NCBI RefSeq assembly: GCF_024400535.1
Contig: NZ_CP038800.1
Location: 682,001 to 746,000, forward strand
Source of the DNA: Treponema denticola
Lineage (GTDB): Bacteria; Spirochaetota; Spirochaetia; Treponematales; Treponemataceae
DNA length: 64,000 nt
Reading direction: 5' to 3'
Shown here: in pieces, positions 1 through 8,054 of the stretch
Numbering within the stretch: position 1 is the stretch's first letter
How the letters are laid out: each line of letters starts with the position of its first letter
Made by a program: the position numbers and the translations under genes
Notes under the pieces: model-generated
Seen by the model: the letters and a program-made list of their open reading frames with translations, nothing else
Databases searched by the model: none
What the model was told of the DNA's origin: nothing

Positions 1-155
1 ATATTTTAATGGAAACTCTTAGATATGTTTTTAAACTACAAATTGCATTTTTTGTTTGTTTGACGCCGCGGTATGTATCTCTTATAGTTTTTAGCGTGCC
101 TATCATAGCCCTTATTTTTTTGATTATTACGCTTCTTTATCAGCGTTCGGAGTAA
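1..155 (+). CDS. C-terminal end of a membrane protein (5' end outside window)
   Basis: An open frame enters from the left edge and ends at TAA 153-155. The visible 50 or so residues are strongly hydrophobic, with one clear membrane span (around VSLIVFSVPIIALIFLIIT) followed by a short polar tail ending LYQRSE. The rest of the gene lies outside the window, so the family cannot be named. It converges on the antiporter gene that ends at 228. An ATG at 9 could in principle start a 48-residue protein, but no ribosome site can be judged there, so a partial gene is more likely. Confidence 0.45.
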   Translation, partial: ILMETLRYVFKLQIAFFVCLTPRYVSLIVFSVPIIALIFLIITLLYQRSE

Positions 156-227
156 AATGTCTGATAAGTTTGCTTTGCGTTTTTTTAAATAGCTTTTGTA
201 AAGCTTGAGGCATGCCGGCAGCCGAAG

Positions 228-1463
228 TTATGTCTTCTGTTTAAGTTGTTTAGGATCGATTGCTCCGGCACGTATTAAGGCAATTTTTGCAGTTACCGGT
301 CCCAAGAGTTCATATAATACCGATGATGCCAGTATGATATTAAATAAAATCAAACCTTCTTTCTCAGGTAACAGCATTTTTCCCATAAAAGCGAGGCCTA
401 TCGCAACACCGGCTTGCGGCATTAAGGCAAACCCCATATTGTTTGTAATCTTTTTATCGATTGATAACATTTTACATGATGCAAAGGCTCCGATATATTT
501 TCCTATAATACGGATGACAAAATAAGCAACGCCTATGATGCCTGCAGTCACAATGATACTTAAATCCATATTCATACCGGAAATAATAAAAAAACTACTC
601 ATAACCGGCGGGGAAAAACTGTTCATTTGCTCAAATAATTTTTTATCGTTTGTACGGTTATAATAAACGGCTCCGCACACCATACAGGCAAGAAGCGGAC
701 TCACCTTATAATACGAGCACACTCCCGAAATAAAAAACAGAAATGCGACTGCCAATATCAATCTATTATCAAAGCTTCTTTTTTCAGTTATCATAAATTC
801 CATACACAGAGCAGTAAAATAGCCTAAAATCAGCACCGCAGCATTTAGTCCGATCGGTTTTATAATACTCATAATATTGAAACCGTTGCTTTCCTGCGCA
901 TTAACCACTGCAACCATTATACTGAATACAAAAAGACATACGACATCGTCAAAAGCGGTAATCCGTAACAATAAATCAACAAAGTGCCCTTTGCCGTTGT
1001 ATTCTTTTATCGTCATGATGGTGCTTGCCGGAGCCGTAGCTGTTGCAATTGCACCAAGCAAAAAAGGAAAAGAAAGTTCCATTTTAAATACGAAAAGCAT
1101 GGAGAGTGTAACCAGCAAACCCGCAAGCAGCGATTCGCACAGAGTAATAAATATGATATTCCGTATCTCTTTTTTATCGTTGCTGCGTTTAAAATACCGC
1201 CCCATATCAAAAGCGATAAAACTGAGCGCAATAATGGAAATAACGTCCAAATTTATAATAAACCGCCGGTGAATAAGATGCAGCCCGCTTGGGCCTATAA
1301 TAATTCCGGCCAAAATATAACCGCTAACCTTAGGCAGCTGTATCTTTTTTGTAAAACGTGTTACAAAAAAACCGCTTATCAGTATCAATGCAAACGAGAT
1401 GAGGATTGTAGTGGGTAAATCAAGGTCTGCAACTATATTATAAATAAAATCCAATATATTCAT
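228..1463 (-). CDS. CPA2-family Na+(K+)/H+ antiporter, membrane protein
   Basis: The 411-residue protein is almost entirely hydrophobic, with about 11-12 predicted membrane helices, and should exchange a monovalent cation for protons across the inner membrane. Family marks are the N-terminal LPKVSGYILAGIIIGP segment (43-58), the TATAPAS stretch of the unwound helix (141-147) and an FDD aspartate pair (171-173) in the ion-binding helix. It resembles Kef/NapA-type exchangers but has no C-terminal RCK/TrkA nucleotide-binding domain, so it is a minimal transporter core of normal length. It is transcribed alone and divergently from the flavin oxidoreductase at 1625. The ion specificity cannot be read from the sequence. 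Confidence 0.85.
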   Translation of the reverse strand: MNILDFIYNIVADLDLPTTILISFALILISGFFVTRFTKKIQLPKVSGYILAGIIIGPSGLHLIHRRFIINLDVISIIALSFIAFDMGRYFKRSNDKKEIRNIIFITLCESLLAGLLVTLSMLFVFKMELSFPFLLGAIATATAPASTIMTIKEYNGKGHFVDLLLRITAFDDVVCLFVFSIMVAVVNAQESNGFNIMSIIKPIGLNAAVLILGYFTALCMEFMITEKRSFDNRLILAVAFLFFISGVCSYYKVSPLLACMVCGAVYYNRTNDKKLFEQMNSFSPPVMSSFFIISGMNMDLSIIVTAGIIGVAYFVIRIIGKYIGAFASCKMLSIDKKITNNMGFALMPQAGVAIGLAFMGKMLLPEKEGLILFNIILASSVLYELLGPVTAKIALIRAGAIDPKQLKQKT

Positions 1464-1624
1464 ATCAATTAATAAGTATACGGCATACCTCCATGGAATA
1501 CAAGAGGGCCGTTTTATTAGACTTATTATACTTGAATTAAATTTTTACGTGATGTAATAAGGGTCCTTACAATTCTTTCAAAACTATGATAGAATACCGA
1601 ATATAATTTTAGGGAGGCTTTAAA

Positions 1625-2632
1625 ATGTCTTTATTGTTTTCTAGTTTTAAAATTAAAAATATAGAGCTTAACACAAAATTGGTAATGCCTCCTATGGCTT
1701 CCGAAAAGGCCGATGCCGGCGGAATTGTGAGCCAAGCCCTTTGCGATTATTATGATGAAAAAACTAAAGGCTTTTATGTGGGGCTTGTAATAATAGAACA
1801 CTCTTATGTCAGCCCCGAGGGAAAGGCCAGTACAGGACAGCTTTCTATCTCGGATGATTCTACAATAGAAGGTTTTAAAAAACTGGCTTCCGTTCTGCAT
1901 AAAAACGGATCAAAAGTTATTGCCCAGATCTCTCATGCCGGAGCGGCAGCTCATCACGAGATAACCGGGTATGACGTGTTAAGTTCAAGTTCAGTTATGA
2001 TTCCGCGTAAAAGCTCGAATTATGAGCTGCCTCGTGCGATGACGCAGGAAGATATAAATAAGGTTATAAACGATTTTGTTCAGGCTGCAAGGCGTGCGAA
2101 GGAAGCCGGCCTTGACGGTGTGGAAATACATTCTGCCCACGGCTATCTATTGAATCAGTTTTTTTCACCTATTATGAATAAACGAACAGACAAATACAAT
2201 GGATCTTCCATCGAAGGCAGAACAAGACTTCATATAGAAATTATAGAGGCCATTCGTAAAATAACCGGCCCCGATTTTTTAATTGCCGTCCGTTTGGGGG
2301 CTTGTGATTATATTTCCGGAGGAAGTTCTCTCGAAGATTCCGTAAAAGCCTGCCTTCTTTTTAAAAAAGCCGGAGTTGACTTACTTGATATTTCGGGAGG
2401 CTTTTGCGGATATACCAATCCCGAACTTGAAGAAGAAGGATGGTTCAGCCGTATAACTCAGGCCGTAAAAGAAAAAGTAGGTGTACCCGTAATTCTCACC
2501 GGAGGAATTGTAAGCCCCGAAGCTGCCGAAAAAATTTTACAGGAAGGAAAAACCGATCTAATCGGTGTAGGACGGGCTCTTCTAAATGATTCCGGCTGGC
2601 CTAAAAAGGCAAAACAAAAATTGGAAGGCTAA
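1625..2632 (+). CDS. Old yellow enzyme-type NADH:flavin oxidoreductase
   Basis: This 335-residue TIM-barrel flavoprotein belongs to the OYE/YqjM-like class, which uses FMN to reduce activated alkenes and similar substrates with NAD(P)H. Visible marks are QISHAG (101-106), the flavin and substrate-site motif EIHSAHGYL (167-175), RTDKYNGS (187-194), and the late GGI and GVGRALL phosphate-binding loops near 293 and 315. The length matches the single-domain class; there is no C-terminal FAD/NAD domain as in 2,4-dienoyl-CoA reductase. The start is supported by AGGGAGG eight bases upstream. It is a single gene between the antiporter and recA. The physiological substrate is unknown. Confidence 0.88.
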   Translation: MSLLFSSFKIKNIELNTKLVMPPMASEKADAGGIVSQALCDYYDEKTKGFYVGLVIIEHSYVSPEGKASTGQLSISDDSTIEGFKKLASVLHKNGSKVIAQISHAGAAAHHEITGYDVLSSSSVMIPRKSSNYELPRAMTQEDINKVINDFVQAARRAKEAGLDGVEIHSAHGYLLNQFFSPIMNKRTDKYNGSSIEGRTRLHIEIIEAIRKITGPDFLIAVRLGACDYISGGSSLEDSVKACLLFKKAGVDLLDISGGFCGYTNPELEEEGWFSRITQAVKEKVGVPVILTGGIVSPEAAEKILQEGKTDLIGVGRALLNDSGWPKKAKQKLEG

Positions 2633-2656
2633 ATAATTAGGAACAATAAAGGCTTC

Positions 2657-2685
2657 TTGCTTTTTGCCTAAAAATTCTATATAAT
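2657..2685 (+). promoter_or_regulatory. Sigma-70 promoter for recA
   Basis: TTGCTT at 2657-2662 and a perfect TATAAT at 2680-2685 are separated by 17 bases. Transcription would begin near 2692, giving a leader of about 120 nt before the GTG start of recA at 2811. I saw no obvious LexA-type palindrome here. Confidence 0.6.
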
Positions 2686-2810
2686 AAACAATCCTTTAGC
2701 GGTTCTTCATGTTGGCCGCATTTGATCAAAAAAAATTAAAACTTTTTTTTAAAAAAGTAGGAAAAAAGCTTTTTAATTTGTATAATATTAGTAGAATTAA
2801 GGAGAATATT

Positions 2811-4055
2811 GTGGCAAAAGCAAAAAATGAAGTACCGGCAGTTGCAAACCCGGATGATAAGTTAAAGGCTCTGGAGGCTGCCCGTCTTCAAATCGAAAAA
2901 CAATTCGGGCAAGGCTCCTTGATGAAGTTAGGTAATAATTCCGCTATCGGAAATATAGAAATTATTCCTTCAGGCAGTATTCTTTTAGATGAAGCCCTTG
3001 GAATCGGCGGTTATCCCCGCGGCAGAATTATCGAAATATTCGGCCCCGAATCTTCGGGTAAGACTACGATAGCTCTTCATGCCGTCGCCGAGGCACAAAA
3101 GCAGGGAGGCATAGCCGCCTTTATCGATGCCGAACATGCCTTGGATCCCCAATATGCAAAAGCCTTGGGAGTAAACATTGATGAGCTTTGGGTTTCACAA
3201 CCCGATACCGGAGAACAGGCCCTTGAAATAGCAGAAAGCCTTGTACGCTCCGGAGCAGTGGACATAATAGTAATTGACTCGGTCGCAGCCCTAACGCCTC
3301 AGGCAGAAATTGCCGGAGAAATGGGAGACTCTCATATGGGTTTACAGGCCCGCTTGATGAGCCAAGCCTTGAGAAAACTTACTGCTATTATAGGCAAGTC
3401 CAACTGTATGATAATCTTTATCAACCAAATCCGAATGAAGATAGGCGTTATGTTCGGAAGCCCCGAAACAACCACGGGAGGAAATGCCCTTAAATTTTAT
3501 GCCTCCGTCCGGCTGGATGTACGGAAAATTGAAACTCTCGGCAAGGACGAGGATGAAGCATGGGGAAATAAGATTCGTGTAAAGGTTGTAAAAAACAAGG
3601 TTGCTCCTCCCTTTAGAAAGGTAGAAATGGAAATCCTTTTCGGAAAAGGGGTTTGTCCCTATGGAAGCCTCTTGGATTCTGCCGTAAAACAAGAGATAAT
3701 AGGCAAAAGCGGCTCATGGTATTCTTACGGGGACGATAAAATCGGGCAAGGCAGGCCCAATGCCGTAAAATTCTTAGAAGAAAACATCGACATAGCTCAA
3801 AAGATTGAAAAAGAATTGAGAGAAAAACTTTTCCCGGGCAGACCTTATGTTTCAAGTTTTGTAGAAAAAACAAAAGAACAAAAAGAAGCTCAAGAAAAGG
3901 CCGTAGAAGCTCTTAAAAAAGAAGACGGTTCAAAGGACGCAGCTTCTAAAGCTAAAAAAGAAGAAGCGGATGATGCTGCCGAAGAAAAATCTGCTGCTTC
4001 AAAGACAAAAAAAACTGAAACTGTAGGCCTTCCGGCTGACGACAGCCTTTTTTAA
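2811..4055 (+). CDS. recA: RecA recombinase
   Basis: RecA forms ATP-dependent filaments on single-stranded DNA for homologous recombination and the SOS response. The Walker A motif GPESSGKT (about 78-85), the DSVAALTPQ Walker B region, the L1/L2 loop region around FINQIR and the MAW-like DALGV/ELW stretch are all present. I place the start at GTG 2811, preceded by AAGGAG, giving 414 residues. An in-frame ATG 102 bases upstream would add an implausible lysine-rich extension with no ribosome site. The C-terminal 60 residues are an unusually long Lys/Glu/Ala-rich tail. It stands alone, without the recX partner often found next to it. Confidence 0.97.
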   Translation: MAKAKNEVPAVANPDDKLKALEAARLQIEKQFGQGSLMKLGNNSAIGNIEIIPSGSILLDEALGIGGYPRGRIIEIFGPESSGKTTIALHAVAEAQKQGGIAAFIDAEHALDPQYAKALGVNIDELWVSQPDTGEQALEIAESLVRSGAVDIIVIDSVAALTPQAEIAGEMGDSHMGLQARLMSQALRKLTAIIGKSNCMIIFINQIRMKIGVMFGSPETTTGGNALKFYASVRLDVRKIETLGKDEDEAWGNKIRVKVVKNKVAPPFRKVEMEILFGKGVCPYGSLLDSAVKQEIIGKSGSWYSYGDDKIGQGRPNAVKFLEENIDIAQKIEKELREKLFPGRPYVSSFVEKTKEQKEAQEKAVEALKKEDGSKDAASKAKKEEADDAAEEKSAASKTKKTETVGLPADDSLF

Positions 4056-4112
4056 GTTTTAAAAATTTGAGTTTTTTTTAAAAATGCCGAACAATAAAAG
4101 AGGAGCGGCATT

Positions 4113-4889
4113 ATGAGTACACAAGCTTTAAGTCAGATTGATACGCAGGAAGTAAGTTATTCCAATACGGAATTTAAGGTGCATAACTTTGAAGGCCCCT
4201 TAGACCTTCTTCTTTTTTTGATAAATAAAAACGAGGTAAATATCTACGATATTCCGATTGCAGAAATAACCGAGCAATATCTGGAATACCTTGATTATGC
4301 AATTGAACCCGATTTGGATAACCTTGTCGATTTTTATTCGATGGCCGCTAATTTAATTTATATAAAAAGCAGAATGCTTTTGCCGGTTGAAGTTTCGGTT
4401 GATGATGAAGACATCGAAGACCCGCGTTCCGAGCTGGTCGATAAGCTCATTGAATATCAAAAGTATAAAAAACTTTCCGAGTTGATGGAAGAAAAAGAAA
4501 GCGAAGCGGAATGGTTTTTTGAAAGAAAAAAAATTCAGCACGCCCTGCCTTTTGGAGAAGAAGAACTTTGGGAGCGGGTAGATACTTGGGATCTTTTAAA
4601 AACCTTTTCTCAGCTAATGTCCAATTATAAGGCCGAACACATCTTAGACCTTTATGAAGAAGTTTCGGTAAACGAGAAGATTACCCTTATGAACGAATTT
4701 TTGGAAAAGAAGGGTGAGTGTATGTTTACCGACTTGATTGTGCGCAAAGGGAATTTAATGGATGTGGTCTGTGCCTTTATGGCAATTTTAGAAGCCGTTA
4801 AATTTAAGATGGCAAGCATCTGGCAAAACAGAATGTTCGGCGATATAAAAATACGCCCATGGGAGCAAGATAATGGTTCAGAATTATAA
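4113..4889 (+). CDS. scpA: Segregation and condensation protein A
   Basis: ScpA is the kleisin subunit that bridges SMC heads in the bacterial condensin complex. The 258-residue protein has the typical N-terminal NFEGPLDLLLFLI signature (about 25-37), an acidic middle and a C-terminal winged-helix SMC-binding part. AGAGGAG lies seven bases before the ATG. Its last 17 bases overlap the start of scpB, which suggests translational coupling; ScpA and ScpB act in one complex. No smc gene lies in the window. Confidence 0.93.
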   Translation: MSTQALSQIDTQEVSYSNTEFKVHNFEGPLDLLLFLINKNEVNIYDIPIAEITEQYLEYLDYAIEPDLDNLVDFYSMAANLIYIKSRMLLPVEVSVDDEDIEDPRSELVDKLIEYQKYKKLSELMEEKESEAEWFFERKKIQHALPFGEEELWERVDTWDLLKTFSQLMSNYKAEHILDLYEEVSVNEKITLMNEFLEKKGECMFTDLIVRKGNLMDVVCAFMAILEAVKFKMASIWQNRMFGDIKIRPWEQDNGSEL

Positions 4890-5424
4890 TTTGGAAAAAG
4901 AAATCTCCTTGGTTGAAGCTATCCTCTATTTGGAAGGCGACCCTTTAACCGATGAAGCTCTTTGTAAAATTTCAGGGCTTTCGCCGGAAATCGTGAGCGA
5001 TGCCATCAAGGCCTTGCAGGAATCCTATGCTTCTCCCCAAAGCGGAATTGAACTTGCTAAAATGATGGGCGGCTGGGTGATAATGCCGAAAAAAGATTTG
5101 TGGGAACATTTAAAAGACCGCTATGGCAAAAAAAATGAAGGCCGGCTTTCCCGTGCCGCAATGGAAACCCTTTCTATAATTGCTTATTCCCAGCCGGTAA
5201 CAAGGGCCGAGATTGAAGCTATCCGTGGCGTTTCCGCCGACAATATGATTCGCCTCCTTATTGAAAAGGACCTTATAAAAGAAGTCGGCAAAAAAGATGT
5301 CCCAGGGAAGCCTGCAATGTTCGGTACCACAAAGGAATTTTTAAAAATCTTCAGACTTAACAGTATTGCCGACCTGCCTAAACTCGATGAAACCGAAAGA
5401 GAAAGGTTTGAGCTTGCTCGATAA
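4873..5424 (+). CDS. scpB: Segregation and condensation protein B
   Basis: ScpB is a dimeric tandem winged-helix protein that binds the ScpA linker and supports SMC-ScpAB function in chromosome segregation. The 183 residues include the family's LVEAILYLEGDPL opening and the conserved LSRAAMETLSIIAYSQPVTR region (about 94-113), followed by the RGVSADNMIRLLIEKDLI winged helix. It begins inside the end of scpA (17-base overlap) with no strong ribosome site of its own, as expected for a coupled second cistron. Its length is normal. Confidence 0.93.
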   Translation: MVQNYNLEKEISLVEAILYLEGDPLTDEALCKISGLSPEIVSDAIKALQESYASPQSGIELAKMMGGWVIMPKKDLWEHLKDRYGKKNEGRLSRAAMETLSIIAYSQPVTRAEIEAIRGVSADNMIRLLIEKDLIKEVGKKDVPGKPAMFGTTKEFLKIFRLNSIADLPKLDETERERFELAR

Positions 5425-5458
5425 GAGAACCTTCGATTAAGAGAATCTTTTAATTTTT

Positions 5459-6163
5459 ATGATAGACGAAATAAGACTTCAAGTTTATTTAGCCCGCTGC
5501 GGAGTTGCTTCAAGAAGAGCCTCTGAAAATCTCATCTTAAACGGAAGAGTAAGCGTTGACGGTAAAATAGTAACCGAACTCGGTACAAAAGTTTCGGGTA
5601 AAGAAAAAATCTGTCTTGACGGAAAACAAATTTTCCCCGAGTCCGAAAAACGGTATATTCTATTGAATAAACCTGAAGGCTATGTTTGCTCATTGGCCGA
5701 TGAAAAAGACAGGCCCATCGCCGCCTCTCTTTTAAAAGATACCTATACCGAAAGGCTTTACAATATAGGCCGCTTGGATATGCTTTCCGGCGGAGCCATT
5801 CTTTTTACAAATGACGGAGATTTTTCTGCAAAGGTTGAGCATCCTTCTTCCGAAATTGAAAAAGAATATGAGGTAATAACCGTCTTTGAATACCCGGATG
5901 AAATCCTCCAAAAATTTTTAAGAGGAGTGCGTATCGAGGGCGTTTTTTATAAGGCTCTTTCGGCAGAACGCATAGCCAAAAACAAAATGCGTATAGTTTT
6001 AATTGAAGGTAAAAACCGCGAAATCCGCCGAGTCTTAAAATTCTTTAATATCAAAATAAAAAAACTGACACGGGTCAGAATAGGCTGTGTTTATTTATCA
6101 GACCTCCCCTCCGGCAAACACCGCCCCTTAACTTCTGAAGAGATTAAGGGACTATTGGGGTAG
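5459..6163 (+). CDS. RsuA/RluB-family rRNA pseudouridine synthase
   Basis: This 234-residue enzyme isomerises a specific uridine in ribosomal RNA to pseudouridine. An N-terminal S4 RNA-binding domain (about 4-50, with VYLARCGVASRRASE) precedes the catalytic domain, whose active aspartate sits in NIGRLDMLSGG (about 100-110). The more usual form of that motif has Thr where this protein has Ser. The C-terminal EGKNREIRRVL motif is typical. It follows scpB after 34 bases and probably shares its transcript, a linkage common in other bacteria. Whether the target is in 16S or 23S RNA cannot be decided. The start has no clear Shine-Dalgarno sequence. Confidence 0.88.
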   Translation: MIDEIRLQVYLARCGVASRRASENLILNGRVSVDGKIVTELGTKVSGKEKICLDGKQIFPESEKRYILLNKPEGYVCSLADEKDRPIAASLLKDTYTERLYNIGRLDMLSGGAILFTNDGDFSAKVEHPSSEIEKEYEVITVFEYPDEILQKFLRGVRIEGVFYKALSAERIAKNKMRIVLIEGKNREIRRVLKFFNIKIKKLTRVRIGCVYLSDLPSGKHRPLTSEEIKGLLG

Positions 6164-6196
6164 TGTATTTTTGTGCACAGAAAAGCACTAAGAGAC

Positions 6197-6225
6197 TTTA
6201 GTTTTTTATTAAAATATAGTATAAT
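6197..6225 (+). promoter_or_regulatory. Promoter of the small-ORF/GNAT pair
   Basis: TTTAGT at 6197-6202 and TATAAT at 6220-6225 are 17 bases apart. A strong GGAGGTAA ribosome site follows at 6236, before the ATG at 6247. Confidence 0.5.
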
Positions 6226-6246
6226 TAAATAGTATGGAGGTAATTT

Positions 6247-6417
6247 ATGGCTACATCAAGTTTGTCAAAATCTTTTGTTATAAAAACAAAAAAAGAAGCC
6301 GGTAATTTTGTAAAATTATTTTCAGAGCAAGAAAATCAAAGACCCTTAAAAAATGTTAATATTGTAACTCTTTCTCAAGAGCGTTTAGTAGAACTGATAA
6401 ATGCAAAAAGAAAATAG
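6247..6417 (+). CDS. Small basic protein, probable antitoxin partner of the GNAT protein
   Basis: A 56-residue frame starts at ATG 6247 behind GGAGGTAA and ends TAG 6415-6417. The product is rich in Lys and Ser (MATSSLSKSFVI... ending INAKRK) and has no recognisable fold. Its last 17 bases overlap the start of the GNAT gene at 6401, the tight coupling typical of antitoxin-toxin pairs. GNAT-fold toxins that acetylate aminoacyl-tRNA are normally preceded by a small DNA-binding antitoxin. This protein is shorter than the usual ribbon-helix-helix antitoxins, so the role is inferred only from its position. Confidence 0.55.
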   Translation: MATSSLSKSFVIKTKKEAGNFVKLFSEQENQRPLKNVNIVTLSQERLVELINAKRK

Positions 6418-6991
6418 TTTTGAAATTATTAGATTATTTGATCTATTGGAAACAGAAGGCGGAGAGATTTTTTTTAAATCAATGTCGGATGTATTTTCTT
6501 CAATAAATAAGGATGTTGAAGAATTTTTGAAGGAAAAAGCAATTCAATCAACAAAGCTCAATACCTCATCTACCTATCTTGTAGTTTCTTCAAAAAAAGG
6601 ATGTGATATTTTAGGATACTTTACATTAGCTACAAAAATGTTGACTTTGAAAAAAGAGGTTTTATCAAAGTCAGAAATAAGAATTATTAGCCGTTTTGGA
6701 TATTATGATAAAGACTCTAATTCTTATAAAATACCTGCAATTCTTATTGCCCAGTTTAGTAAAAATTTCAATAAAAAATCAAAATCAATTAACGGCTCTG
6801 ATTTAATGGATATCGTTTTAAAACAAGTAAAAAATATTTTGAATTTAACCAGTGGAAAAGTAGTTTTTATTGAATGTGAAAAAATAGAAAAAGTAATAAA
6901 TTTTTATGAAAATAGCGGGTTTCAAATTTTAGATACTGAAATTGTAACAAAAAATAAGAAAGACTTTATACAGCTTTATCGTGTTTTGTAG
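6401..6991 (+). CDS. GNAT-fold acetyltransferase, candidate type II toxin
   Basis: The 196-residue protein has a GNAT-like layout. The C-terminal part contains VVFIECEKIEKVINFYENSGFQ (conserved pattern: a strand ending in EC, then FYE-x-x-GF at about 168-174), typical of acetyl-CoA-dependent N-acetyltransferases. The ILGYFTLATK strand near residue 70 fits the substrate face. It overlaps the preceding 56-residue ORF by 17 bases and sits in a cluster of toxin-antitoxin genes, so a tRNA-acetylating toxin is plausible. A housekeeping acetyltransferase is the alternative. Codon use is AT-rich compared with recA and scpA, consistent with transfer. Confidence 0.6.
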   Translation: MQKENSFEIIRLFDLLETEGGEIFFKSMSDVFSSINKDVEEFLKEKAIQSTKLNTSSTYLVVSSKKGCDILGYFTLATKMLTLKKEVLSKSEIRIISRFGYYDKDSNSYKIPAILIAQFSKNFNKKSKSINGSDLMDIVLKQVKNILNLTSGKVVFIECEKIEKVINFYENSGFQILDTEIVTKNKKDFIQLYRVL

Positions 6992-7019
6992 TTAAAACTT
7001 GCAAAAACATAAAAACAAC

Positions 7020-7048
7020 TTGACACCTCAAATTATTGCATTTAAAAT
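7020..7048 (+). promoter_or_regulatory. Promoter of the truncated ABC-ATPase gene
   Basis: A perfect TTGACA at 7020-7025 lies 17 bases from TAAAAT at 7043-7048. The ATG follows only 6 nt after the -10 box, so the transcript would begin at or beside the start codon. Confidence 0.6.
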
Positions 7049-7054
7049 ATAAGT

Positions 7055-7234
7055 ATGCACGATATAAAATTAAAATCAATCACTAAAAGCTATTCTGTAG
7101 GAAACGAAAAGCAGATTGTTTTGGAAGACCTTTCTTATAATTTTGCTTCGGGAAAAATAAGTTTTATTTTGGGACCTTCAGGCAGTGGAAAATCGAGTCT
7201 TTTAAATATAATTGCAGGTATAGATAAAAACTAA
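7055..7234 (+). pseudogene. Truncated ABC transporter ATP-binding subunit
   Basis: A 59-residue frame starts MHDIKLKSITKSYSVG and carries a textbook Walker A motif (LGPSGSGKSSLLNIIAGID), then stops at TAA 7232-7234. Everything after the first quarter of an ATPase domain (Q-loop, signature, Walker B, H-loop) is missing. The N-terminal layout is that of LolD/MacB-type ATPases. The break coincides within a few bases with the end of the converging hicB gene at 7231, so insertion or recombination of the toxin-antitoxin DNA probably truncated the gene. The promoter in front is intact. Confidence 0.8.
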
Positions 7235-7653
7235 AAAAGCATTTCAAGTTTTATTGCAGGAAAAATTGAAGTTATTTTTTTTATCATTTGTAAAGACGGA
7301 TTTGATTTTTTTTCCAAACGCTGATAGCTGTATACATTTTTCATTCCGAGTTTTTCAGATACTTGTTTTTGTGTTAGATTTAGTATTGAGCGGTTATGGC
7401 GTAATAAGACGGCAAGAGCTATTTCGGGCTCTACGGGAATTTCCAGTATGTTCTTACTGCAGGTAGTTATGTCCTGCGGCAAAGGGAAAACAATGTGTGA
7501 GGATTGAGGTTCTTCGAGATATAGATTAAGAGCTTCAAAACAGGCTGATTTTAGTTCTTCGGCTGTTTCTGCTTGAGTAAGGCAGCCTGAAAGCTCAATA
7601 CATTCTGCCCAAAAACCGTTTTCTTCTTTGTGTACCAGAAAATGATATTTCAT
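7231..7653 (-). CDS. hicB: HicB-family antitoxin with C-terminal HTH domain
   Basis: The product (140 residues from ATG 7653) has the partly degraded RNase H fold of HicB at its N-terminus (YHFLVHKEENGFWAECIELSGC, with the later strand of about residues 30-60). It ends in an Xre-type helix-turn-helix (LTQKQVSEKLGMKNVYSYQRLEK, about 100-125) that would bind the operator. The start is chosen because GGGGAGGT precedes it; a 17-residue upstream extension belongs to the overlapping hicA frame. HicB normally neutralises the mRNA-cleaving HicA and represses the operon. Here the toxin gene is cut short, so this looks like an orphan antitoxin or repressor. Confidence 0.8.
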   Translation of the reverse strand: MKYHFLVHKEENGFWAECIELSGCLTQAETAEELKSACFEALNLYLEEPQSSHIVFPLPQDITTCSKNILEIPVEPEIALAVLLRHNRSILNLTQKQVSEKLGMKNVYSYQRLEKKSNPSLQMIKKITSIFPAIKLEMLF

Positions 7654-7751
7654 TGTGTACCTCCCCTTTTGACATGAGAACCTTTTTGTGAAATCACTTT
7701 CCATCCGGCTTTTTTATAAAGGCGGAGCATATCTTTTCCGCTTAACGGCAT
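7650..7751 (-). pseudogene. hicA: Truncated hicA toxin gene
   Basis: Reading leftwards from ATG 7751, a 33-residue frame gives MPLSGKDMLRLYKKAGWKV then the HicA catalytic motif QKGSH. It ends four residues after GSHVK with TGA, which overlaps the hicB ATG. HicA proteins of this type are about 60-80 residues, and the strands after the catalytic histidine are absent. The frame reaches straight into the hicB ribosome site, as if an internal deletion fused the N-terminus to the intergenic part. It is too short to fold normally and is probably inactive. Confidence 0.7.
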
Positions 7752-7756
7752 AGTTT

Positions 7757-7785
7757 ATAATACCAAATATATTTGGTATTATCAA
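7757..7785 (-). promoter_or_regulatory. hic promoter overlapping a perfect 26-bp palindrome (operator)
   Basis: Positions 7757-7782 form a perfect palindrome with half-site ATAATACCAAATA. Read leftwards, TTGATA (7785-7780) and TATTAT (7762-7757) are spaced by 17 bases, so the palindrome fills the promoter spacer and -10 box. The hicA ATG at 7751 follows the -10 after only 5 nt. This is the expected binding site for the HicB helix-turn-helix. Confidence 0.7.
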
Positions 7786-7807
7786 GTATTTTTTGCCCGA
7801 TGATTAC

Positions 7808-7837
7808 TTGATTTTACACAATAATATGTGTAAAATC
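7808..7837 (+). promoter_or_regulatory. vapBC promoter with operator palindrome
   Basis: TTGATT (7808-7813) and TAAAAT (7831-7836) are 17 bases apart. An inverted repeat with 11-bp arms GATTTTACACA (7810-7820) and TGTGTAAAATC (7827-7837) spans exactly the promoter, as expected for autorepression by VapB-VapC. Confidence 0.7.
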
Positions 7838-7856
7838 TACTATAGAGGTAAATGCT

Positions 7857-8054
7857 ATGGCAACTAATCTTGCAATAAATGAAGAGCTGCTTGATACAGC
7901 CTATAAGATAGGCGGATATAGCACAAAAAAAGAGACGGTAAATACGGCTCTTGAAGAATTTATTAAAAGGCGAAAATCCGAAGATCTTATAAAACTATTC
8001 GGGCAAGTAGAATATGATCCTCATTATAATTATAAAAAAATGAGGTTGAGATGA
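7857..8054 (+). CDS. vapB: VapB-family antitoxin
   Basis: The 65-residue protein starts MATNLAINEELLDTAYKIGG and contains a short ribbon-helix-helix DNA-binding segment (LAINEELLDTAYK...TKKETVNTALEEFI), followed by a flexible tail that would wrap the toxin. This is the common VapB type with an 'STKKETVN' turn. AGAGGTAA lies nine bases upstream. The last four bases overlap the vapC ATG, so the two are translated together. It should neutralise the PIN toxin and repress the palindromic promoter in front. Confidence 0.88.
   Translation: MATNLAINEELLDTAYKIGGYSTKKETVNTALEEFIKRRKSEDLIKLFGQVEYDPHYNYKKMRLR

Noticed and set aside
2709-2810. Longer N-terminus for RecA from ATG 2709
   Set aside because: The 34 added residues are lysine-rich and unlike RecA, while GTG 2811 has a well-placed AAGGAG.
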